The notes below the pieces were generated by a model. The model was not told the DNA's origin and did no database searches. It worked only from the letters and a program-made list of their open reading frames with translations. Below, piece by piece: positions 35,103-45,211 of a stretch of 64,000 bases of DNA (position 1 is its first letter; every line of letters starts with the position of its first letter). Origin of the DNA: Roseibium aestuarii (GTDB lineage: Bacteria; Pseudomonadota; Alphaproteobacteria; Rhizobiales; Stappiaceae); the NCBI RefSeq assembly GCF_008477545.1, contig NZ_VORA01000001.1:186001-250000 (forward strand), read 5' to 3'. The position numbers and the translations under genes are program-made.

Positions 35103-36014
35103 GTGGAACTGTGGATTCCCATCACGATTTTTGCCGCCTTCTGCCAGAACCTGCGGTCGGCCCTTCAGCGGCATCTCACCGGCGGCATCGGTGCGGAGGC
35201 GGCGACCTTCATCCGCTTCGGCTTCGGTCTGCCGTTTGCCGTGCTCTATTGCGCGGTCCTCTGGCTCGTGCTTCGGCCGGATTGGCCAGACGTGGGCGCC
35301 GATTTCCTCTGGGCGGTGCCCCTGGGCGGTGGCGCCCAGATTGCGGCGACCTTCCTGCTGCTGCGCCTCTTCACCCTGCGCAACTTCGCCGTGGCAACCG
35401 CCTATTCCAAGACCGAGCCGATCCTCGCCGCCGTGTTCGGCCTCGTCCTGCTGGGCGAACGCGTGACCTGGGCCATGAGCGGGGCGATCCTGATCGGGGT
35501 GGCCGGTGTCGCGGCCATCAGCCTTGGCAAGGGCAAGCCCAGCTCTGAGCGCGAGGGGTGGTGGCAGCGCGTCGGAAAGCCCGCCTTCTGGGGCATTGGT
35601 GCGGCCGCGCTCTTCGGGGGATCGGCCGCCTGTTACCGGGTGGCCTGTCTCTCGCTCGAGGGCGTGCCATTCCTCTTGCAGGCAGCCCTCGCGCTTGTGG
35701 CCGTGACGGCCCTGCAGAGCCTTGCCATGGGTCTCTGGATGGTGCGATTCCGGCCGGAGCAGTTGCGCGCGACGGCCCGGCAATGGCGCGCGGCCACACT
35801 GGTCGGACTGGCCGGTGTCAGCGGCTCCATGGGCTGGTTCACAGCCATGTCCCTGCAGCAGGTGGCCTATGTGCGCGCGCTCGGTCAGGTGGAACTGCTC
35901 TTCACCTTCGCCGTCTCGGTTCTCGTCTTCCGCGAAAGGCTCGGCCCGCGCGATCTGCTCGGCTGCCTGATGATCCTGGGCAGCGTCCTGCTGATCATCC
36001 TGCTGCCACGTTAG
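35103..36014 (+). CDS. EamA/DMT family transporter
   Basis: Predicted drug/metabolite transporter with ten membrane helices in two EamA repeats, 303 residues. The first repeat ends with YSKTEPILAAVFGLVLLGERVTW, and the second with LGQVELLFTFAVSVLVFRERLG, the two conserved family positions. The GTG at 35103 is chosen because the first helix (PITIFAAFCQNL) begins there and GAGG lies nine bases upstream. The frame continues upstream to 34929 without conserved features. It is divergent from dapD. The substrate is unknown. Confidence 0.83.
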   Translation: MELWIPITIFAAFCQNLRSALQRHLTGGIGAEAATFIRFGFGLPFAVLYCAVLWLVLRPDWPDVGADFLWAVPLGGGAQIAATFLLLRLFTLRNFAVATAYSKTEPILAAVFGLVLLGERVTWAMSGAILIGVAGVAAISLGKGKPSSEREGWWQRVGKPAFWGIGAAALFGGSAACYRVACLSLEGVPFLLQAALALVAVTALQSLAMGLWMVRFRPEQLRATARQWRAATLVGLAGVSGSMGWFTAMSLQQVAYVRALGQVELLFTFAVSVLVFRERLGPRDLLGCLMILGSVLLIILLPR

Positions 36015-36750
36015 GCAGGGAGGCTTTCCTTCGTCATGACGAAGGAGGGGCCGGCGTGCGCGAACAGAGGCGCTATCGCAGGGGCACGCAGCGTGCGGCA
36101 TGCTTCCCGTTTTGCTGTCCCTGCGCAGGTCAGCGTCTTGTGACCCTTCGACCGGACAGACACCACCCCCACCATCGTCACCCCGGACGAAGGCAAAGCG
36201 TGAAGATCCGGGGCCGGTGAGCCAAGAGGTTAGAGGGGGCGCCGGAAAAAGCGGGTTCCGTGGCTCACCGATCCCGGGTCGCGCTGTCGCTTGCCCGGGA
36301 TGACGAAGTCAAATCGTTTGGTGCACTGTCTTGCGGAACAAGAGGCGGACGTTACCTCTCACCGATCCCGGGAGAGGTAAATGGCGCCGTGCCTTTTCGT
36401 GAGGGAGCAATGGGGTGCTCCACAAGCCGACCATGGCGCCCTTACCCTCTTCAGCGCCGGGATCAGAGACGACTTCAAGAAAACAGAGTTGATGACGCCT
36501 TTCGGACTCACCTGTTTTCAGCAGGTTGACGGGCAGAAGCCTCGCAGCCTCCGTCTTCTGAGCGCCGACACAGATGCTCTGGCCCGCCGTTGTCATTCTT
36601 GGTCTTTTGCCGGGATTCCAGCCTGATGGTGTCTCGCGGGCCGACCGGATGCTCGGGACAGGCCGAGCATGACAGTCTGAGGGCGCAAGCAAAAGGGCAG
36701 GGGCCTTTCAGCCTCTGCCCTTGTCTTCATGATCCGACGTTGGTGATCCG
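36015..36750. repeat. Intergenic cluster of palindromic repeats
   Basis: A 736-base gene-free stretch with several related inverted repeats. A 20-bp perfect palindrome lies at 36025-36044 (TTCGTCA/TGACGAA). A pair of related elements lies in opposite orientation at 36176-36224 and 36261-36305, each running from CGTCA-CCCGG through CCGGG/GGATC to GTGAGCCA. A 9-bp inverted repeat TTACCTCTC/GAGAGGTAA at 36352-36380 encloses CGATCCCGG. A second degenerate pair lies at 36591-36620 and 36648-36674, beginning TGTCAT. The shared CGTCATCCCGG-like core marks them as short interspersed palindromic repeats of the kind scattered in alphaproteobacterial genomes. Confidence 0.75.
36693..36722 (-). terminator. 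Terminator of the globin-coupled chemoreceptor gene
   Basis: Arms 36693-36704 and 36711-36722 form 12 pairs with one G-U around a six-base loop. On the minus strand the stem is followed by TTTTGC. It lies 29 bases beyond the stop codon. Confidence 0.8.
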
Positions 36751-38733
36751 TCAGTCTTCGCGCGAGGACAGGAACCGCACGCCGCCCGACTGACCGTCGG
36801 ACCAGACCGCTTCACCGATATGCCGCTTGCCGGCGTAGTCGATCTGCATGGCCTTGCCCACATCCGAACGGGTCACGCCCTTGAGGCCGATCCCGGTGCG
36901 CGACACGTCGGTCACTTCCAGGTCGCGCGCGCCATTCTGGCCTTCGACCCGCGCCTTGCCATCACCCGCCTGACGGGCGAACCCGCGCTTGTCGGCACTG
37001 GCAAGCTCGCCGTCGAGCGCCTTGCTGAAGGCGTTCAGCGAACTGATCACCGCCTGGCTTGCGCTTTCCAGCTCGGAAAGGATCTGGAATGCGTTGACCA
37101 TGTCGTTGGCTTCGTGCGCCTGCAGGGCCTTGCGCGCCAGCTCATGCACCTGCTGATGCGGCTTTTCCATCGCACGGAAGCTGGAATGCGCCCGGATCTC
37201 GGCGTTTTGGATGCTGTCGTACCACTTGCCCAGCCGGCAGCCGTGATGGTTCGGTACGTCATTGGCCCGCCAGTCGCCGCGACCGGTGATGGTATCCACC
37301 ACCCGCTTCTTAAACAGCACATGGTCGATCTTGGCCATTTCGCAAATGGACCGGGTGGAATCCGGAGAGAACCAGCGCGAGGCGTTTTCGGAGAAGCTGT
37401 CGTTGGAGGACTGCAGCGTCCGGTTCATCGTGGCCAGACGGTCGTCATTGTCATGGGCCATCTCCGCAACCTGCGAAATGCTGCGCGCGATTTCCTGGCT
37501 GGTGTCCTTCTGCTGGTACAGGATGGACGAGATGTCGGTGATGCGCTCGGTCACGGTGGAGATCTGGCCGCCGATGGACTGCATCAGCGTGTTGGCCGCC
37601 AGCATTGCATCCTGACCCTTGCCAACAGCGGTATGGGAGCTGGTGATCGCGTTCTGGATCGTGGTCATGCCGGCCTGCAGCGCCTCGATGCGGCGGGAGA
37701 TGTCTTCCGTCGCCTTGGCGGTCTGGGTGGCCAGCGACTTCACTTCCGCCGCAACGACCGCAAAGCCCTTGCCCGCTTCACCGGCGCGTGCGGCCTCGAT
37801 GGTCGCATTCAGGGCCAGCAGGTTGGTCTGGTTGGCGATGGATTCGATCACCGCGAGGAATTCGCCGATCTGGCCGGAGGCTTCGTGCAGTTCCTGCAGG
37901 CTCTCGGAGGTCAGCGACGAGGTGCTGGCGATTTCCTCGATGGCGCCGGACACGGCGGCCATTCGGTCCAGCCCTTCGCGAGTTGCCTCGTTGGTGGCCG
38001 AGGCCTCCCGGTTGGCTTCCTCGCTGTTCTGGGAGATCTCCTGAATGGAGCGCACCAGCTCTTCCGCAGCGGCGGAAATGGCCTGGCTGTTCTGGTTGGC
38101 GTCCCGGCTGTTGCGGCTCAGGATGGCCATGGCCATGGACAGCTCGTTGATCTCGCAGACCGTGTCGGCAATGTTGCGCAGGCTTGAGAGGTTCTTTTCC
38201 GCCTCTTCCGCATTCTTCTGGTTCAGCATCATGCCTTCCTCGAAGGCGCGCTGAGCCAGGATCATGTCGAGGAAGAACCGGTTGACCATGGCCTGCAGCA
38301 GGCGGGTTGCGCGCTTCGGCGAAAGCCGGTTGGCCTTCACGATCTGCGGGATCGCATCGGAGATCAGGCGACCGAAGGCAGCCATGAGCCACGGCCCCGT
38401 CAAGCCGATGCGCACATGGGCGGCGCCGATCTTGGCAGCCTGGCTCTCGAACTCCAGGTCCGGTTCATGGGTGAAGATGTGCTTCCAGTGGGCGGTCTGA
38501 GCCTTCACGAGGCCAGAGGTGTCCTTCGCCTTGTCGCCCATCTTGGCAGCCAGATAGGGCGTGGCGAGGATGCCCTTGTAGAAGTTCTCCAGAACGCCAG
38601 GCAGCGCCTCTTCGAGGAGCGGCCAGACCTGAACGACCTCCTCATGCCGGATGGCGCCGGAATTAAGAAAGCCCGAGATGTCCCGGGCGAAGGCAGATGT
38701 CGTTTCGGTTTTCGAATGTTTCGCGGCGGTCAT
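36751..38733 (-). CDS. Globin-coupled chemoreceptor with CZB and PilZ domains
   Basis: Soluble 660-residue receptor with four modules. Residues about 15-170 are a globin-coupled sensor domain, with the probable proximal heme ligand His82 in [13 protein letters not shown] and [20 protein letters not shown]. Residues about 200-440 are the chemoreceptor signalling domain, with tip [18 protein letters not shown] (301-318). Residues about 460-575 are a CZB zinc-binding domain: His471, His497 and Cys499 in [11 protein letters not shown], and His526. Residues about 580-655 are a PilZ domain, with RGFAR (Arg583, Arg587) and DVSRTG (Asp609, Ser611, Gly614), the full c-di-GMP signature. No membrane helix is seen. 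ATG 38733 follows a run of G by eight bases. It is monocistronic. Confidence 0.92.
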   Translation of the reverse strand: MTAAKHSKTETTSAFARDISGFLNSGAIRHEEVVQVWPLLEEALPGVLENFYKGILATPYLAAKMGDKAKDTSGLVKAQTAHWKHIFTHEPDLEFESQAAKIGAAHVRIGLTGPWLMAAFGRLISDAIPQIVKANRLSPKRATRLLQAMVNRFFLDMILAQRAFEEGMMLNQKNAEEAEKNLSSLRNIADTVCEINELSMAMAILSRNSRDANQNSQAISAAAEELVRSIQEISQNSEEANREASATNEATREGLDRMAAVSGAIEEIASTSSLTSESLQELHEASGQIGEFLAVIESIANQTNLLALNATIEAARAGEAGKGFAVVAAEVKSLATQTAKATEDISRRIEALQAGMTTIQNAITSSHTAVGKGQDAMLAANTLMQSIGGQISTVTERITDISSILYQQKDTSQEIARSISQVAEMAHDNDDRLATMNRTLQSSNDSFSENASRWFSPDSTRSICEMAKIDHVLFKKRVVDTITGRGDWRANDVPNHHGCRLGKWYDSIQNAEIRAHSSFRAMEKPHQQVHELARKALQAHEANDMVNAFQILSELESASQAVISSLNAFSKALDGELASADKRGFARQAGDGKARVEGQNGARDLEVTDVSRTGIGLKGVTRSDVGKAMQIDYAGKRHIGEAVWSDGQSGGVRFLSSRED

Positions 38734-39004
38734 AGAATGCGCCCCCCTTCCAATTGCTCGCATACTCGCGTCGGGGGCGTGAAAAAATTGCTAATGACAC
38801 CGTGCATTGCAGGCGCAAGAGTGTGGGGAAACAGCGCCTTGAGACAGTCATGTCTCGAAAATGAACCGCCTCTTGCACCTCCGGGAGCGCGTGCCTGCGA
38901 GAGGTGCCAGAGGATGCCTGAGCGTCATTTTCAGGCTTCGCGAATGTTCGAATGAGCGTCGGTTATATTCGCATGCTGGATTGATTATGGTTAAGGCGTC
39001 GGCG

Positions 39005-39874
39005 TCAGGAACGGGCCATGTCCAGAAGCCAGGCCTTGAAGGCCGCGACCGGACGCGTCAGAGGGCGCGCTGGGGTGCGGACGAACCAGTAGCCGGTCTC
39101 CAGATCCTGCACGGGCCAGTCAGGCAGCACCAGATGGCCGGCCGCCACTTCGCCGGCAACGAAGCGCCGGTCGATGACGATGGCTCCCATGCCGGCGATC
39201 GCCGCCTGAATGGCAAGGTCGCGGGTCTCCAGCAGCGTGCCCGAGGTGGCCTCCGCATGGGACAGGCCGGCAAAGGCCAGCCAGGACGGCCAGTCATTGC
39301 GTCGTGCTGCCGAATGAAGCAGCCGCAGGCTCTTGAGCGTTTCCGCCGTGAGAGGCGTGTTCGGCGACATGAGGCTGGGCGAGAAGGCCACGGCCAGATG
39401 TTCCTGCCACAGAAGCTCGCCGTCCACGCTGGGCCAGTGACCCCGGCCGAGACGGATGGCGCAGTCGAAGTTCTCCCGGTCGAGATCGACCACCCGGGTG
39501 GAGGTCGACAGCAGGATCTCTACGTCCGGCTGCAGGGCCTGGAACTTCGGCAGGCGCGGGATGAGCCAGCGGGTGGCGAAGGTGGAAACGGTCGAGATCC
39601 GCAGCTCCGTCCGTCCGCGGCGGCGGAAACTGTCGACTGCCTCGTCGATGCGCTCGAAGGCATCGCCGATCCCCAGTGCCAGGCGCTGGCCTTCTTCCGT
39701 GAGGCTCAGGCCCCGCCCGTCGCGCAGCACCAGCGTCGCGCCCAGCTCGCTTTCCAGCTTGCGCATGAGATGGGACAGGGCGGAGGGCGAGACGCCGAGA
39801 ATATCGGCGGCCTGGGACGCGCGGCCATGGCGGGCCAGAAGGGCAAAGGCATGCAGCGCGCGCAGGGACGCCAT
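39005..39874 (-). CDS. LysR family transcriptional regulator
   Basis: DNA-binding regulator of the GcvA-like LysR subgroup, 289 residues. The N-terminal winged helix is ALHAFALLARHGRASQAADI followed by VSPSALSHLMRKLE; the C-terminal ligand-binding domain follows from about residue 85, with DLDRENFDCAIRLGRG. ATG 39874 begins the canonical N-terminus; a TTG at 39910 is less likely. No divergent target gene lies next to it, and the downstream gene on the same strand belongs to another transcript direction only by position. The target and effector are unknown. Confidence 0.9.
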   Translation of the reverse strand: MASLRALHAFALLARHGRASQAADILGVSPSALSHLMRKLESELGATLVLRDGRGLSLTEEGQRLALGIGDAFERIDEAVDSFRRRGRTELRISTVSTFATRWLIPRLPKFQALQPDVEILLSTSTRVVDLDRENFDCAIRLGRGHWPSVDGELLWQEHLAVAFSPSLMSPNTPLTAETLKSLRLLHSAARRNDWPSWLAFAGLSHAEATSGTLLETRDLAIQAAIAGMGAIVIDRRFVAGEVAAGHLVLPDWPVQDLETGYWFVRTPARPLTRPVAAFKAWLLDMARS

Positions 39875-39994
39875 TTCGGATTTCTCACGTGGTCTTTGAG
39901 CTAAACTCAATATACGAAGCCACGCGCGATCCTGTCACGCGCTTTCCGGCAAGGGGGCCGGAAAGGTCACCGCTTTCTGGGCAAGGGAAATGGC

Positions 39995-40738
39995 TCAGTC
40001 GAGGCTGCCGCGCACCGCGCGCAGGAAGCCGGCGAGATCGTCGGTCACGAAGTCGACTTCCGGGGCGGTATCCTTCTCCAGATCCCAGTCGCCTTCGAAG
40101 ATGACGCGGCTGCCTTCCGGCACGATCAGCACCGTCCGCATGCCCAGCTCGTGGGGCACGGTCAGGTTCTTGGACAGATCCTCGAACATGGCGGCGCGGA
40201 CCGGCGAGACGCCGGTTCGGGCGAGGAACTTGTCATAGGCCTCGCGGCCGGGCTTGGGCAGCAGATCGGCTGCGACGATATCGAAGATGTCCTCGAAATG
40301 GTCGGTGATGCCAAGGGCGGCCGCGGTGCGTTCCGCATGTGGCCGGTCGCCATTGGTGAAGATGTATTTCTTCCCCGGCAGGGCTTCGATTGCGGCGCCC
40401 AGATCCGGGTTCGGAGCGACGCCCGAATAGTCGATGTCGTGGACATAGGCGAGGAAGTGATCCGGGTCGATGTCGCGCTCGGTCATCAGGCCCCGCAGCG
40501 TCGTGCCATACTGATGATAGTAGGCCTTTTGCTGCTTGAGGGCGCTCTCCCGGTCGATCTTCAGCAGGTCCGCCACATAAGAGGCGATCCGGTCATTGAT
40601 CTGGGGGAACACGTCGCTGTGCGCCGGATAGAGCGTATTGTCCAGGTCGAAGACCCAGGCCTCCACGCCATGGAACACGCGCAGGTCCTGACTGTGCGCG
40701 TGCCGGCCTTCGCCTTGGGTGTGGATCGGATCGCTCAA
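39995..40738 (-). CDS. Pyrimidine 5'-nucleotidase (HAD superfamily)
   Basis: HAD phosphatase of the SDT1-like pyrimidine 5'-nucleotidase type, 247 residues. Motif I is VFDLDNTLYPA with the two catalytic aspartates, motif II is IFTNGDRPHAERT, and motif IV is AAMFEDLSKNLTVPHELGM. LLPKPGREAYDKF supplies the motif III lysine. It starts with TTG at 40738, since no ATG precedes the conserved region. It follows argB by 19 bases on the same strand, the arrangement common in Hyphomicrobiales. The physiological substrate is presumed UMP/CMP or modified pyrimidine nucleotides. Confidence 0.85.
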   Translation of the reverse strand: MSDPIHTQGEGRHAHSQDLRVFHGVEAWVFDLDNTLYPAHSDVFPQINDRIASYVADLLKIDRESALKQQKAYYHQYGTTLRGLMTERDIDPDHFLAYVHDIDYSGVAPNPDLGAAIEALPGKKYIFTNGDRPHAERTAAALGITDHFEDIFDIVAADLLPKPGREAYDKFLARTGVSPVRAAMFEDLSKNLTVPHELGMRTVLIVPEGSRVIFEGDWDLEKDTAPEVDFVTDDLAGFLRAVRGSLD

Positions 40739-40757
40739 TCGGGACTCGCGCTCTTTC

Positions 40758-41645
40758 TCAGGGACGGATCAGGGTGCCGGCACCGCCATCGGTGAACAGC
40801 TCGAGCAGCACCGCGTGCGGCACCTTGCCGTTCAGGATGACCACGCCCTCGACGCCCTGTTCCAGGGCCTCGATGCAGGTTTCCACCTTCGGGATCATGC
40901 CGCCGGAGATGGTGCCATCGGCAATCAATTCATGCGCCTTGGCCACCGTCAGCTGCTTGATCAGGTTGCCGTCCTTGTCGAGCACGCCCGGAACGTCCGT
41001 GAGGAAGAGCAGCCGCTTGGCGTTCAGCGCACCGGCAACGGCGCCCGCGAAGGTGTCCGCGTTGACGTTGTAGGTCTCGCCGTCCGCGCCGGGGGCCACC
41101 GGGGCCACCACGGGGATCAGGTCTTCCTTGAGCACCAGCTTCAGCACCGTCGGGTTCACGTCGGCCGGTTCGCCGACGAAGCCCAGGTCGAGGATCTTCT
41201 CGATGTTGCTGTTGGGATCGACCACGGTGCGGCGCAGCTTTTCTGCGGTCACCATGTTGCCGTCCTTGCCGCACAGGCCCACGGCGCGTCCGCCCTCGGC
41301 GTTGATCGCCTGGACGATCTCCTTGTTGATGGAGCCGGCCAGAACCATCTCGACCACTTCGACGGTTGCCTTGTCAGTGACGCGCAGACCGCCCTGGAAC
41401 TCGCTGACGATGCCCAGACGGGTCAGCATCTTGCCGATCTGCGGACCGCCGCCATGCACCACCACCGGCTGGACGCCCGACTGGCGCAGCAGGGTGATGT
41501 CGCGGGCAAAGGCCTTGGACAGATCCGTGTCACCCATGGCGTGGCCGCCGTATTTCACGACCACGGTGCGCCCGTCATAGCGCTGCATGTAGGGCAGGGC
41601 CTGGGCGATGATATGGGCGCGGCTGGGCTGTTCCGGAGTGGTCAT
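40758..41645 (-). CDS. argB: Acetylglutamate kinase
   Basis: Second step of arginine biosynthesis: phosphorylates N-acetylglutamate. The 295-residue amino-acid-kinase fold product carries [11 protein letters not shown] and [14 protein letters not shown] (phosphate and substrate binding), GGLRVTD, and [14 protein letters not shown] with GGMIPKVE near the C-terminus. The N-terminal helix ahead of residue 30 is the type found in arginine-sensitive hexameric enzymes, so feedback inhibition is likely. It precedes the nucleotidase gene in the same direction. Confidence 0.97.
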   Translation of the reverse strand: MTTPEQPSRAHIIAQALPYMQRYDGRTVVVKYGGHAMGDTDLSKAFARDITLLRQSGVQPVVVHGGGPQIGKMLTRLGIVSEFQGGLRVTDKATVEVVEMVLAGSINKEIVQAINAEGGRAVGLCGKDGNMVTAEKLRRTVVDPNSNIEKILDLGFVGEPADVNPTVLKLVLKEDLIPVVAPVAPGADGETYNVNADTFAGAVAGALNAKRLLFLTDVPGVLDKDGNLIKQLTVAKAHELIADGTISGGMIPKVETCIEALEQGVEGVVILNGKVPHAVLLELFTDGGAGTLIRP

Positions 41646-41812
41646 GGGGTGCTGGTACTCGGCTCAGGAGTGAAACGGGACTGATTTGATAGCGGGTTTC
41701 GCGGACGATCTCAATTGCTGAGGGGAAAATGCCCCAGTCTGCAATCTGTTCCGCGAGGACCGGGCACACCCCGGGGAAGGGGCAGTGCCGCCGGTCGCGG
41801 GCAGGGCCGGCC

Positions 41813-42457
41813 TCAGGCGAGGCTGGCGATTTCGGCGCGCAGCAGATCCAGGCCCTTGTTCTTCTCGGAAGACGTGGAGATGATCCGCGGGAAGGCGGCA
41901 ACACGCTTGCGCAGAAGCTCCAGGGTCTCGGCTTCCAGACGTTCCAGCTGGCCCGGCTTGATCTTGTCGGCCTTGGTCAGCACCACCTGGTAGCTGACAG
42001 CCGCCTTGTCGAGCAGGTCCATCGCTTCCTTGTCATTGGCCTTGATGCCGTGGCGGCTGTCGATCAGCACGAACACCCGGCGCAGCGTCGGCCGGCCGCG
42101 CAGATAGGAGAAGACAAGCTTGGTCCAGGCATCGACCATTTCCTTCGGCGCCTGGGCATAGCCATAGCCGGGCATGTCGACGATGGTGACCGGCGTGTCT
42201 TCGGCCGAAAAGAAGTTCAGCATCTGGGTGCGGCCCGGGGTGGACGAGGTCCGTGCCAGTCCGGTGCGCCCGGTCAGCGCGTTGATCAGGCTGGACTTGC
42301 CCACGTTCGACCGCCCGGCGAAGGCGATCTCCGTGCCGCCGATATCCGGCAGCTGGCGCATGTCGGTGACGCTCGTCTGGAAGTCCCAGCGCTTGGCAAA
42401 CATCAGCCGGCCGGTTTCCAGCAGCTCTTCGGTGAAAAATTCGTCTTGGTCGCTCAT
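41813..42457 (-). CDS. engB: Ribosome biogenesis GTP-binding protein YihA/YsxC
   Basis: Essential GTPase for large-subunit assembly, 214 residues. G1 is [14 protein letters not shown]3 is VDMPGYG, G4 is LTKADKI and G5 is STSSEKNKG, all canonical. The N-terminal extension of about 45 residues is normal for alphaproteobacteria. It lies downstream of the Vat-like gene (48-base gap) and upstream of argB (167-base gap), all leftward. Confidence 0.96.
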   Translation of the reverse strand: MSDQDEFFTEELLETGRLMFAKRWDFQTSVTDMRQLPDIGGTEIAFAGRSNVGKSSLINALTGRTGLARTSSTPGRTQMLNFFSAEDTPVTIVDMPGYGYAQAPKEMVDAWTKLVFSYLRGRPTLRRVFVLIDSRHGIKANDKEAMDLLDKAAVSYQVVLTKADKIKPGQLERLEAETLELLRKRVAAFPRIISTSSEKNKGLDLLRAEIASLA

Positions 42458-42505
42458 ATGGGCCTTCTAGCGGTCTCTTGGCCTTCCGTCGAGCGGGAAA
42501 ACCGG

Positions 42506-43174
42506 TCAGGTCTCCCGCGCGTCGCTTGCCAGTTCGAGGTCGGCGAGGGTTCCGGATCTGATAGCATCACGATGCTGCGAAATCTTTTCGATCGGCCAGT
42601 CCCACCAGGCAATCTCCAGCAGGCGTTCGATGGTCTTGTCATCGAAGCGCAGGCGAATGACGCGGGCCGGATTGCCGACAACGATCGCATACGGCGGGAC
42701 ATCGCTGCCCACCACGGCCTTGGCGCCGATGATCGCCCCCGACCCGATGGTGACGCCGGGCAGGATCGTGGCGTCGGTGCCGATCCACACATCGTGGCCG
42801 ATGACCGTGTCCCCGCGCGAGGCCGCGCGATAGACAGAAGGATCGAAGCCTTCCTCCCAGCCCTGGCCGAAGATCTGGAACGGATAGGTCGAGATCCCGC
42901 TCATCAGATGGTTCGCACCGTTCATGATGAACTGCACGCCGGTGGCGATGGCACAGAACCGGCCGATGACCAGCCGGTCCCCCAGGAAGTCGAAGTGATA
43001 GCGGACACATCTCTCCTGGAAGCGGTCCGCCCCCTCCGGGTCATTGTAGTAGCTGTAGTCTCCGGCCTCGATGTTCGGTCCGGAAATCACGTTGCGGATG
43101 AAGACGGTGTGGTGATTGTCGCCCGGTGCGGCGGAGGGAAAGGGATGGATCGCTTCGGGGGAGGGGCCTTGCAT
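42506..43174 (-). CDS. Vat-like xenobiotic O-acetyltransferase
   Basis: Hexapeptide-repeat acetyltransferase of the xenobiotic acyltransferase group (Vat streptogramin A and CatB chloramphenicol enzymes), 222 residues. [19 protein letters not shown] carries the likely catalytic His89. [27 protein letters not shown] and [18 protein letters not shown] form the left-handed beta-helix, and IAWWDWP is the C-terminal signature. AGGA eight bases upstream supports ATG 43174. It sits between yidC (behind a terminator) and engB, which are normally closer neighbours. Drug resistance is possible but not shown; the native substrate may be an ordinary alcohol. Confidence 0.85.
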   Translation of the reverse strand: MQGPSPEAIHPFPSAAPGDNHHTVFIRNVISGPNIEAGDYSYYNDPEGADRFQERCVRYHFDFLGDRLVIGRFCAIATGVQFIMNGANHLMSGISTYPFQIFGQGWEEGFDPSVYRAASRGDTVIGHDVWIGTDATILPGVTIGSGAIIGAKAVVGSDVPPYAIVVGNPARVIRLRFDDKTIERLLEIAWWDWPIEKISQHRDAIRSGTLADLELASDARET

Positions 43175-43338
43175 GGCGGATGTCCTGTGTCTGACGGTCT
43201 GGGATCGGGCGAGACGGCGGCTGCGCGAAGCGGGAGGTCCGCGGCGGGCGGTCCTCTCCTTGCTGCATCTCGGGACGGATCGGACGGTCAGGAAATCATC
43301 GGCCGGCGGCCTCCGGGAACAATCGCTTGAAAAGGAAA

Positions 43339-43364
43339 AGGGGCCCCGGAAATCCGGAGCCCCT
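43339..43364 (-). terminator. Terminator after yidC
   Basis: Arms 43339-43349 and 43354-43364 pair at 10 of 11 positions around AAAT. On the minus strand TTTCCTTTTC follows. It separates the rpmH-rnpA-yidC transcript from the Vat-like gene. Confidence 0.78.
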
Positions 43365-43391
43365 GATCACTAGCACGATGCGGCGCGGGCG

Positions 43392-45206
43392 TCAGCCCTT
43401 TGAGGCTTCGTCGCCCTTCTTGCGTCGGAACGTGGTCCGAAGGTTGTCCCACAGTTCGATCTTCACACCCTGACGGCGCATGATCAGATACTGCTGGGTG
43501 ATCGACAGGCTGTTGTTCCAGGCCCAGTAGATCACCAGACCCGCCGGGAACGAGGCCAGCATGAAGGTGAAGAGCACCGGCATCCAGGTGAAGATCATCT
43601 GCTGCGCCGGGTCCGGCGGAGTCGGGTTCATCTTCATCTGCAGGAACATGGTGACACCCATGATCAGCGGCCAGACACCGAGCATCAGCATCTGCGGCGG
43701 ATCCCAAGGGATCAGGCCGAAGAGGTTGAAGACTGTGGTGGGGTCCGGAGCGGACAGATCGTGGATCCAGCCGAAGAACGGCGCGTGCCGCATTTCGATG
43801 GTGACGAACAGCACCTTATAGAGGGAGAAGAACACCGGGATCTGGATCAGCACCGGAAGGCAGCCGGCCAGCGGATTGATCTTTTCCTTCTTGTAGAGCT
43901 CCATGAGCTCCTGCTGCTGCTTCTGCCGGTCGTCCGGATAGCGTTCCTTGATCGCGGCCATCTGCGGCTGCACGAGCTTCATCTTGCTCATGGAAACGTA
44001 GGACTTGTTGGCCAGCGGGAAGAAGATCGCCTTGACGACCACGGTCACCAGCAGGATGGCGACGCCGAAGTTCCCCACCAGGTGGTAGAGGAAGTCGATG
44101 GCGTAGAACATCGGCTTGGTCAGGAAGTAGAACCAGCCCCAGTCGATCAGCAGCTCGAAGTTCGAGATGCCGAGGTTGTCCTTGTAGGCGTTGAGGAGCT
44201 TGGTTTCCTTGGCACCTGCAAACACGTGGGACTTGGCTTCACCGGAAGCCCCAGCGGCAATGGTCACGGCCTCGCCGAGGAAATCGGCCTGGAAATTGTC
44301 GGTGGAGGCATTGTAGCCGAAGGTCGGCGTGAAGCTGGTGCCCGGGGTCGGGATCAGCGTCGTCGCCCAGTACTTGTCGGTGATGCCGATCCAGCCCTGG
44401 TTGCTCTCCGCCACCGGCACCTTCAGCTCTTCGCGCAGGTCCGAATAGTCGACTTCCTGAAGACCCTTGTCGCCGAAGTAGCCGATGAGGCCCTCATGCA
44501 GGATGTAGAAGCTCTGGTGGTTCGGTTCGCCGGTGCGGACGATCATGCCATAGGGATAGAGCGTCAGCGCCTGCCCGGTGCCGTTCTCGACCGTCTGGGT
44601 CACGGAGAACATGTAGTTCTCGTCCACGGAGAAGCTGCGCTTGAAGACCAGGCCTTCGCCGTTGTCCCAGGTGAGCGTGACCGGCGAGGTCGGGGTCAGC
44701 GTGTCATTGCCGTCAATCGACCAGACGGTGGTGGCGGAGGGCAGCGTCACGGTCGCGCCGGCTTCCGGCACCCAGCCATAGTCGACGAAATAGGGAGCAG
44801 CGCTGCCCTTCGGGGACAGCAGCTCGACGGTCGGGCTGTTGTCCTCGACGGTCTGGCGATAGTCCTTCAGGCGCAGGTCGTCGATGCGCGCGCCAGTCAG
44901 GTTGAGCGAACCGGTCAGACGGGGCGTTTCCACCTTCACGCGGGCACTCTGACCGAGGGCGGCGTCACGGGTGACAGCCGCCACGGGAGCGCCAGCGGTG
45001 GGCGTGGCTGCCGGAGCGCCGGCCTGCGGGGCAGCGCCCGGAGTGGCGGCGGCCTCGGCGGCGGCGGTCTGGGCTGCCTCCTGCTGGGCGGCGAGTTCCG
45101 CCTGCTGCTTTTCGAGCTGCGGCTTGGCGACGAAGAATTGCCAGCCAAGCAGGACCGCCAGGGAAAGAACGATTGCCAGAATCGTATTTCGATTTTCTGA
45201 GAACAA
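43392..45206 (-). CDS. yidC: Membrane protein insertase YidC
   Basis: Inserts and folds inner-membrane proteins, alone or with Sec. The 604-residue product has an N-terminal membrane helix (TILAIVLSLAVLLGWQFFV) and an Ala-rich linker. A large periplasmic beta domain (about 85-350) follows, then the conserved five-helix core from about 360 onward, including SYVSMSKMKLVQPQM and GCLPVLIQIPVFFSLYKVL. The C-terminal tail is basic. It starts five bases after the rnpA stop. A yidD gene, often present between them, is absent. Confidence 0.97.
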   Translation of the reverse strand: MFSENRNTILAIVLSLAVLLGWQFFVAKPQLEKQQAELAAQQEAAQTAAAEAAATPGAAPQAGAPAATPTAGAPVAAVTRDAALGQSARVKVETPRLTGSLNLTGARIDDLRLKDYRQTVEDNSPTVELLSPKGSAAPYFVDYGWVPEAGATVTLPSATTVWSIDGNDTLTPTSPVTLTWDNGEGLVFKRSFSVDENYMFSVTQTVENGTGQALTLYPYGMIVRTGEPNHQSFYILHEGLIGYFGDKGLQEVDYSDLREELKVPVAESNQGWIGITDKYWATTLIPTPGTSFTPTFGYNASTDNFQADFLGEAVTIAAGASGEAKSHVFAGAKETKLLNAYKDNLGISNFELLIDWGWFYFLTKPMFYAIDFLYHLVGNFGVAILLVTVVVKAIFFPLANKSYVSMSKMKLVQPQMAAIKERYPDDRQKQQQELMELYKKEKINPLAGCLPVLIQIPVFFSLYKVLFVTIEMRHAPFFGWIHDLSAPDPTTVFNLFGLIPWDPPQMLMLGVWPLIMGVTMFLQMKMNPTPPDPAQQMIFTWMPVLFTFMLASFPAGLVIYWAWNNSLSITQQYLIMRRQGVKIELWDNLRTTFRRKKGDEASKG

Positions 45207-45211
45207 CTGGA

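Noticed and set aside
36309-36692. Possible small gene in the repeat cluster
   Set aside because: Short frames on both strands lack a ribosome-binding site and any motif, and the region is explained by palindromic repeats.
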